DNA of 14,078 bases from Deltaproteobacteria bacterium (GTDB taxonomy: Bacteria > Desulfobacterota > Syntrophorhabdia > Syntrophorhabdales > Syntrophorhabdaceae), in the NCBI GenBank assembly GCA_003506795.1, contig DNYO01000298.1, positions 1 to 14,078 of the forward strand. The letters are read 5' to 3'. Below, piece by piece: positions 1-4,453 of the stretch. The notes under the pieces were generated by a model that saw only the letters and a program-made list of their open reading frames with translations, was not told the origin of the DNA and did not search any database. A program made the position numbers and the translations under genes. Numbering within the stretch: the stretch's first letter is position 1; every line of letters starts with the position of its first letter.

Positions 1-150
1 AGGGCAACCGGGGGGATCACCACGGACATGGACCGATACCCTCACGATTGCCCCGTAGAAAGGATACAACAGAGATGGTCAATGTAAAGGGATTATTCAC
101 ACTCGGCAGGCTCTACCCGTGGCCAAGGCCAAACCGGTGCCATGGGACAG

Positions 151-334
151 ATGACCAGGCAAAGACGACCGCTTGTCTTGCGTGTCTCTATCGACCAGCA
201 GGGACCTGCGCAGCGAAAAGCTGGAAATGTTGCAGTATGCTAAAAGCCACGGCCTCAAGGTCGAACATTTCAGCGAGATCGTGACATCGGACCGGAAGAC
301 CGTGAAGGAGAGGCCGGAACACTCTGATCACCTT
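151..334 (+). pseudogene. Serine recombinase (resolvase) N-terminal remnant, frameshifted and truncated
   Basis: Two adjacent plus-strand frames together resemble the N-terminus of IS607/Tn3-type serine resolvases. The frame from 151 reads LVLRVSIDQQ, matching the conserved Y-x-R-V-S-T-D-x-Q stretch that carries the catalytic serine. The next frame continues DLRSEKLEMLQYAKSHGLKV and then EHFSEIVTSDRKTVKERP, matching the usual R-x-Q-K-L-E-x-L-x-Y-A-x-x-H-G-L helix and the E-x-x-x-S-x-R-K segment. The switch lies at about 202-204, where one extra base (or loss of two) breaks the frame. Nothing of the remaining catalytic domain or the DNA-binding domain follows; the similarity runs into the end of the opposing glycosyltransferase gene. 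Nothing recognisable was seen in bases 1-150. The family call rests on motif memory, not on a search. Confidence 0.55.
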
Positions 335-1008
335 TCAGCTGCTAATGACAGGTGATTTCCACAGCCTTTCGTATTCGGCCAGTTTATCCTTCACGCTGTA
401 GTTCCTGACAATGTCGTCACGGGCCGCCTTGCCGAGGCGTGCCATCCTCCCGGGATGGCCGAGCACCTCGTCCACCCGGTCCGCGATCTGTGCGGGTGAG
501 AAGAAATCCACGAGAAGTCCGTTGCGCCCGTCCTCAATGACCTCCTTGACGGGAGGGGTAGCGGAACCGACGATGACGCACCCGGCCGCCATTGCCTCTA
601 TCATGGACCAGGACAGGACGAAGGGAACGGTGAGGTAGACATGGGCGGAGGATACCTGAAGCGTTTTGAGGTGGACATCGTAAGGAACGAGCCCCATGAA
701 GTGAACGCGCTTTTCGTCTATGGGCACCTCTTTGAGCATCTTCTCCCGGTGGCTTAAACCCTCGGGCAGTTTCTTCCCATAGCGTACCTCATCACCCCCG
801 GTTATGACGATGTGGCAGTTCGGCCTGCGCCTGATTATCTCCTCCACCGCCCTCATGAAGACGTGGAACCCCCGGTAGGGCTCGAGACCCCTTGCGGTGT
901 AGGTTACGACCTCCATATCCTTCGTGAGGACGGTCCCGTCGGGCAGGGTGAGGATCTGATCGCGATCGGGCTTTACCACCTCCGTGTTCACCCCCTCGTG
1001 GATAACCT
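335..1008 (-). pseudogene. Family-4 glycosyltransferase, C-terminal fragment (gene split by an IS3-family element)
   Basis: This is the C-terminal Rossmann domain of a GT-B fold, GT4-type glycosyltransferase. After the conserved V-I-H-E-G linker it shows LEPYRGFHVFMRA, HIVITGGDEVRYG, VHFMGLVPYD and then SWSMIEAMAAGCVIVGS with PPVKEVIEDGRNGLLVDFF. The last two are the nucleotide-sugar-binding E-x7-E region. The protein ends LWKSPVISS. The insertion puts an in-frame TAG (1007-1009) directly before the first codon of the fragment, so it could only be translated from an internal start such as the GTG at 991, giving 218 residues. That piece lacks the acceptor-binding N-terminal domain and is probably inactive. 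Joined to the other piece (2283-2841), it restores a 409-residue protein, about normal for the family. The sugar donor and acceptor cannot be read from the sequence. Confidence 0.85.
1006..1008. repeat. Target-site duplication CCT, left copy
   Basis: CCT directly abuts the left end of the IS3-family element and matches 2283-2285 at the right end. Only one copy is needed to restore the host reading frame (codons for E-K-I-Q-V-I-H-E-G), so the other was created on insertion. Confidence 0.8.
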
Positions 1009-1033
1009 AGAGCTGGTACAATAAATTCGGACA
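1009..1033 (+). repeat. Left terminal inverted repeat of the IS3-family element
   Basis: It begins AGAGCTGGTACA and ends TTCGGACA. Its partner is the complement of 2258-2282, with 17 of 25 positions identical and both ending in (G/A)GACA, a spacing typical of IS3-group termini. Confidence 0.8.
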
Positions 1034-1088
1034 GTGACTTAAGTGGTTTCGCTGCTCTATAATGACAAAAGAAAGGAGCAGAGGACAA

Positions 1089-1394
1089 ATGACAAAGAGA
1101 CCACGAAGGAACCACTCACCGGCATTCAAGGCAAAAGTAGCCTTGGATGCCCTCAAAGGAGAACAGACGATCGTTGAACTTTCCCAGCGCTACCAGGTCC
1201 ACCCGAACCTCATAACGGAGTGGAAGAAGCAGCTCCTGGAACACGCCGCTGACGTCTTCTCAAAGGACAGAGGCACCAATGACCAGGGACCCGATATCAA
1301 GGATCTCCACGCCAAGATCGGCAGGCTCGCCATGGAAAACGATTTTTTATCAGGAGCGCTCGGGCGCATCGGCGATCCGAGCGGAAAGAAATGA
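1089..1394 (+). CDS. IS3-family transposase OrfA (helix-turn-helix subunit)
   Basis: This small basic protein of about 101 residues is the OrfA partner of IS3-family transposases. It binds the element's ends through an N-terminal helix-turn-helix. The motif RRNHSPAFKAKVALDALKGE, then TIVELSQRYQVHPNLITEWK, is the classic OrfA HTH; a C-terminal leucine-zipper-like segment (IKDLHAKIGRLAMENDFL) follows. I chose the ATG at 1089 because AGGAG lies about 10 nt upstream (1075-1079) and family members usually begin M-x-K-R-x-R-R-N-H-S. The in-frame ATG at 1062 has no ribosome-binding site. The stop overlaps the orfB start (ATGA, 1391-1394), with orfB in the -1 frame. The A-AAG-AAA run at 1385-1391 is the only candidate slippage site and is not the usual A-AAA-AAG. 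Confidence 0.92.
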   Translation: MTKRPRRNHSPAFKAKVALDALKGEQTIVELSQRYQVHPNLITEWKKQLLEHAADVFSKDRGTNDQGPDIKDLHAKIGRLAMENDFLSGALGRIGDPSGKK

Positions 1395-2218
1395 TCGATA
1401 AAGAGAATGTCTTGTCCGTAACGACACAGTGCAGGATACTTCAGCTCTCCCGCTCCGGCGTCTACTACGTCCCTGTCCCTGTCTCCGATAAGGACAGGGA
1501 GCTCATGCGTATGATCGATGAGATCCACCTCGAGCTGCCCCATCTCGGTTCCCGGGGCATGAAAAGCGAACTTAAGAACAGAGGCCATAAGGCAGGAAGG
1601 ATACACATCAGGACCCTCATGCGGAAGATGGGCATTGAGGCGATCTACAAGAAACCCCGTCTCTCGAAGCCCCATCCGGGCCATGCGATCTATCCCTATC
1701 TCCTTAAAGGGCTTGACATCACGCATGCGAACCAGGTCTGGTGCTCCGATATCACGTACATCCCCATGGCGAAGGGGTTCTGCTACCTTGTGGCCGTCAT
1801 GGATTGGGCGAGCAGGAAGGTATTGTCATGGAGATTATCCAACACGCTCGACAACTCGTTCTGCATCGACGCGCTGGAAGAGGCGATAACACGGTACGGA
1901 ACACCGGATATATTCAACACCGACCAGGGGAGCCAGTTCACTTCCCTCGACTTTACGGACATTCTTTCTCAGAACGGCATAAGGATCAGTATGGACGGCA
2001 GGGGCCGCTGGATAGACAACATCTTCATCGAGAGGCTCTGGAAGACCGTCAAGTACGAGGACATATACCTGAAGGCATATAGCTCCATCGCCGATGTCAG
2101 GCAGGGGCTTAAGTCTTTCTTTGAACGCTACAACTCACGGCGGCGCCATCAGGGTCTTGACGACAGGACGCCCGATGAGGTCTACTTCAGTAAGCTGCCG
2201 GAGAAAGAGGCGGTATGA
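1391..2218 (+). CDS. IS3-family transposase OrfB (DDE catalytic subunit)
   Basis: OrfB is the catalytic half of the IS3 transposase, with an RNase H-like integrase core (rve) that cuts and joins the element's ends. The catalytic triad can be placed: D120 in WCSDITYIP, D178 in FNTDQGSQF and E214 in IFIERLWKT. The last two are separated by 35 residues, the D-D-35-E arrangement of the family. The N-terminus (SVTTQCRILQLSRSGVYY) and HTH_21-like region (LGSRGMKSELKNRGH) are present, and the C-terminus RYNSRRRHQGLDDRTPDEVY is canonical. At 275 residues it is full length with no frameshift. Its ATG overlaps the orfA stop, so it is made by translational coupling or by -1 frameshifting as an OrfAB fusion. 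It is transcribed against the glycosyltransferase it interrupts. Confidence 0.95.
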   Translation: MIDKENVLSVTTQCRILQLSRSGVYYVPVPVSDKDRELMRMIDEIHLELPHLGSRGMKSELKNRGHKAGRIHIRTLMRKMGIEAIYKKPRLSKPHPGHAIYPYLLKGLDITHANQVWCSDITYIPMAKGFCYLVAVMDWASRKVLSWRLSNTLDNSFCIDALEEAITRYGTPDIFNTDQGSQFTSLDFTDILSQNGIRISMDGRGRWIDNIFIERLWKTVKYEDIYLKAYSSIADVRQGLKSFFERYNSRRRHQGLDDRTPDEVYFSKLPEKEAV

Positions 2219-2257
2219 AACTTAAAGCGGCCAAACCACTTAAAAAACCCTGTGGGT

Positions 2258-2282
2258 TGTCTGAAAGAACTTGACCATCTCT
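2258..2282 (-). repeat. Right terminal inverted repeat of the IS3-family element
   Basis: The complement begins AGAGATGGTCAA and ends TTCAGACA, pairing with 1009-1033. The inner TTAAGTGGTTT match (complement of about 2232-2242) is shifted 9 nt relative to the left end. Confidence 0.78.
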
Positions 2283-2285
2283 CCT
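2283..2285. repeat. Target-site duplication CCT, right copy
   Basis: CCT directly follows the right end of the IS3-family element and matches 1006-1008. Confidence 0.8.
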
Positions 2286-2841
2286 GTATCTTCTCGCGGA
2301 ACTCCTCCGGGTAGAGGCTCCTCTGCCACTTCGTGGGACTGACGGCGGCATTGACCGATGCAAGACTTGCAAGTTGCGTCATGTTCCAGGTGCGTATCCT
2401 CATGCGGTCGTCAAGGTCCGCCGGGAACTCCGGGTCAAAGCCAAGATCCGCCCCATCCCCGTGGTAGTAGAACTCGCAGTACCCGACAAGGGGAACATCG
2501 GGATAGACATCCCTGAAGTAGAGCGCCTCACCCCACCCGATATGGGCAAAGGCGATATCGGGCCTGAACCCTTTCTTCTTGAGGTCGAGAAGCCTCCTCG
2601 CCACCCCCTGGCCGTTGAGCACCCCTGACTCCACGTTCCTGAGATAGGGATGGGTGCTCTTCGCGGGCTTCCGATGAGGTTTGTAGACCCCTTTGAGCAC
2701 GTGGGCAAATTGCTTGTCCCGTATCCCCGGCGCCTGAGGCTGACAGATGCCCACCACCCTGTTGCCCGGTGAAGACAAAAAATGGTTCACCAGGTGCCTG
2801 AACTGCCCGGGGAAGTTCTGGTGGATGAAGAGAACGTTCAA
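2283..2841 (-). pseudogene. Family-4 glycosyltransferase, N-terminal fragment (interrupted by IS3-family element)
   Basis: This is the N-terminal acceptor domain of the GT4-type enzyme whose C-terminal part lies at 335-1008. It opens NVLFIHQNFPGQFRHL, a hallmark of a glycosyltransferase subfamily usually annotated simply as family 4. It continues FRPDIAFAHIGWGEALYFRD, VPLVGYCEFYYHG and NAAVSPTKWQRSLYPEEFRE, ending at EKIQ, where the element is inserted. The preferred start is TTG at 2841: AAGGGGG sits 5 nt upstream and the family begins at this point. Upstream ATGs at 2874 and 2925 lack a ribosome-binding site and add residues not typical of the family. The interrupted frame runs on through the IS end and stops at 2182, adding about 34 unrelated residues. 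This half has no nucleotide-sugar-binding domain, so the gene is most likely dead unless the element excises precisely. Confidence 0.85.
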
Positions 2842-2844
2842 TAA

Positions 2845-2856
2845 GACCCCCTTATC
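2845..2856 (-). promoter_or_regulatory. Ribosome-binding site deciding the TTG start of the glycosyltransferase
   Basis: On the minus strand this reads GATAAGGGGGTC, ending 3 nt before the TTG at 2841; the AAGGGGG core is 5 nt from the start codon. The same 12-mer precedes the RTX gene at 4439-4450, which supports its use as a real initiation signal. Confidence 0.6.
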
Positions 2857-3009
2857 GGTGCCAATACTGAGCATGTTATCTTGATGGAAGAAACTTAGGG
2901 TGAGTGTCTGCCGGTTATGTACCACAACTTCTCTAACCGTACAAGCATGAACGGACGAAACGGATGAGAACCACAGGCAAGTGGTCTGGAAAGACTATCA
3001 GTTCTTGCC

Positions 3010-3039
3010 TATATAATCATGGTAAAGTTCTCATAACAA
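3010..3039 (-). promoter_or_regulatory. Candidate sigma-70-type promoter for the glycosyltransferase
   Basis: On the minus strand TTGTTA (3039-3034) and TATATA (3015-3010) are separated by 18 nt. Each matches 4 of 6 consensus bases. Orientation and position suit the divergent gene starting at 2841. It is read by eye only. Confidence 0.25.
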
Positions 3040-3044
3040 AAATC

Positions 3045-3074
3045 TTGACAGCGTACTGTCCTTCGTTTTACATT
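3045..3074 (+). promoter_or_regulatory. Candidate sigma-70-type promoter for the secretion locus
   Basis: A perfect TTGACA (3045-3050) is followed after 18 nt by TACATT (3069-3074; 4 of 6 matches to TATAAT). It would give a leader of roughly 200 nt before the lipoprotein gene. The -10 box is weak, so this is a candidate only. Confidence 0.3.
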
Positions 3075-3286
3075 TGTTTACATTCATCATGTGGTCTTCA
3101 TCGTGGGGGAGAAGGCGCATCTCTGAATCATCATCTTGGTTGATTTTTCCCTGAAGCCAAAGAAGCGACGGAATTACAAGTAAGGGCTGTTTGTGGACAG
3201 ACGGTACAACTGCGGGACTCGAAAGGCGGAGTATCTCTGGCAAAAGCCGCCCCGGGCGTAAAGCGGTTGAATAGAGCGGAGGAGCC

Positions 3287-4426
3287 ATGAGAGCCAAGGA
3301 TGTAAGCGAACGCATAGGCAAGACCAGTCCAGGGAGATCAAGAGTTTGTGCACTTGCGGTAGTTGTCGCCATGTTTATCGGCTTTGCTTTCATGCTGTGT
3401 GCGGGAGGATGCTCGGCAATGGGAACAACCAGAATAAAGGATACAATAAACCACCTCAGTTTTTCCCCTGACGGGAAGAAGCTCCTGTTCGACCGTTGTC
3501 GTGAAGACGACTGCCAGATCCAGGTGTACGACCTCGCAACGGAGGAGTTAAGCGCCTACAAGTCCCCTCCCGGTGAAAGATGGACCATGGCACGCTATTC
3601 CTATGACGGGACGAAGATCGTCTTCTCGGCCATCCCCATGGGACGCACATATCTGGGCCTTTCGGACATGCAGATCGCAATCATGGACCCAGACGGAAAG
3701 AACGTCAGGAAGATAACGACCGGTCCGGGTGCCAAGATATACCCCGTCTTTTCCCACTCAGGAACGAAGGTCCTCTATGCCAGGGCGGGGTATATGCGCA
3801 AGAGCGGCAAGACCCCTGCGGCGGACTATGATGCCTGGGAAGTGGACCTCGCCACGGGGAAGGAGAAGCGCCTGACATTCTACAGTTTCTTCAACATGAA
3901 CAACCTCACCTATTTCCCCGATGACAAGCGGTTCCTCTGCTGGGGGTTTGCTCCCATGACCCTGCCCGGCATACCGGAGAATGACAGGGAAGCGTATGAG
4001 AAAAAGATCAAGGGATGGAAGTACGGGGCCAACAACATCTATGCCCTCAGGGAAGGAATGACCGAGGATGAGCCGCCCTATGTGATCGTGGGATACGAAT
4101 ACGGCAGGCTTTCCCAGAGACCCTTGCTGAGCAAAGACGGGACACGGCTGTTATTTGAGTCGGAAGGCACATTCTATCTTTATTCACCCGACGGCAACCA
4201 CCGGCGTATCGGCGGGGGAGGGTCGGTCACATCTGCTGCCATCTCATCGGACGGGGAATATCTGGGGTATATAGGGGCAGGTATCACAATACACGTATAT
4301 CGCGTCCGCGATGGTACCCAGCAGGAAAGGATTTACGTTACGACACAGATTGAAGGTTTCAACTATGATCGTCTTCCAAAATTCAAGTTGTTGCCGGAAA
4401 AACCATCAAGGATCAAAAACCGGTAA
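3287..4426 (+). CDS. Probable TolB-like (PD40/WD40-like) beta-propeller lipoprotein
   Basis: The 379-residue protein has a basic N-terminus, a hydrophobic segment at about 19-41 and then A-G-G-C with cysteine at position 42. This is a lipobox-like site, although position -3 is Ala rather than Leu, so lipidation and periplasmic location are probable, not certain. The mature part contains about six PD40/TolB-type blade motifs: FSPDGKKLLF, YSYDGTKIVFS, FSHSGTKVLYA, YFPDDKRFLCW, LSKDGTRLLFES and ISSDGEYLGYI. Such propellers bind partner proteins or glycans; no catalytic motif is seen. GGAGGAG (3278-3284) precedes the ATG. The RTX gene follows after only 27 nt on the same strand, so the two are likely co-transcribed and the lipoprotein may be an accessory, chaperone or protective factor for the secreted protein. 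That role is an inference from position. Confidence 0.82.
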   Translation: MRAKDVSERIGKTSPGRSRVCALAVVVAMFIGFAFMLCAGGCSAMGTTRIKDTINHLSFSPDGKKLLFDRCREDDCQIQVYDLATEELSAYKSPPGERWTMARYSYDGTKIVFSAIPMGRTYLGLSDMQIAIMDPDGKNVRKITTGPGAKIYPVFSHSGTKVLYARAGYMRKSGKTPAADYDAWEVDLATGKEKRLTFYSFFNMNNLTYFPDDKRFLCWGFAPMTLPGIPENDREAYEKKIKGWKYGANNIYALREGMTEDEPPYVIVGYEYGRLSQRPLLSKDGTRLLFESEGTFYLYSPDGNHRRIGGGGSVTSAAISSDGEYLGYIGAGITIHVYRVRDGTQQERIYVTTQIEGFNYDRLPKFKLLPEKPSRIKNR

Positions 4427-4438
4427 TGCATCAGAAAA

Positions 4439-4450
4439 GATAAGGGGGTC
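4439..4450 (+). promoter_or_regulatory. Strong ribosome-binding site of the RTX gene
   Basis: GATAAGGGGGTC lies 3 nt before the ATG at 4454, with the AAGGGGG core 5 nt away. The identical 12-mer precedes the glycosyltransferase start on the other strand at 2845-2856. Confidence 0.6.
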
Positions 4451-4453
4451 AAT

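Larger units (their letters stand above)
1009..2282 (+). mobile_element. Complete IS3-family insertion sequence, 1274 bp (IS3-type OrfA/OrfB)
   Basis: The element carries overlapping orfA and orfB on the plus strand. It is bounded by imperfect terminal inverted repeats: left 1009-1033, beginning AGAGCTGGTA; right 2258-2282, whose complement begins AGAGATGGTC. The two agree at 17 of 25 positions without gaps. A further inner match, TTAAGTGGTTT, occurs on both sides, offset by 9 nt. CCT flanks both ends (1006-1008 and 2283-2285) as a 3-bp target duplication, a size common in this family. Deleting 1009-2285 rejoins the interrupted minus-strand glycosyltransferase in frame, which fixes the boundaries independently of the repeats. 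Both transposase frames look intact, so the copy could be mobile. The family is clear; the exact named element is not recognised. Confidence 0.93.
2842..3286. other. Divergent intergenic region between glycosyltransferase and secretion locus
   Basis: No convincing coding sequence was seen in these 445 bp. Transcription diverges here: the glycosyltransferase goes left and the lipoprotein/RTX genes go right. The region is AT-richer than its surroundings at 3000-3090, where the only plausible promoter hexamers lie. A GGCGG...CCGCC inverted repeat with a 17-nt loop lies around 3227-3253 in the leader of the lipoprotein gene; no known riboswitch consensus was recognised. Confidence 0.55.

Noticed and set aside
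1190..1726. 178-residue minus-strand ORF inside the insertion sequence
   Set aside because: It is a shadow of orfA/orfB; both plus-strand frames have clear transposase motifs.
3012..3017. Perfect TATAAT on the plus strand as the main promoter of the secretion locus
   Set aside because: At 16-18 nt upstream the -35 position reads GAAAGA or similar, a poor match; the TTGACA at 3045 is downstream of it.
3222..3262. GGCGG...CCGCC structure as a riboswitch (cyclic-di-GMP type) or terminator
   Set aside because: The core consensus of GEMM-type riboswitches is not present and no T-run follows the stem.
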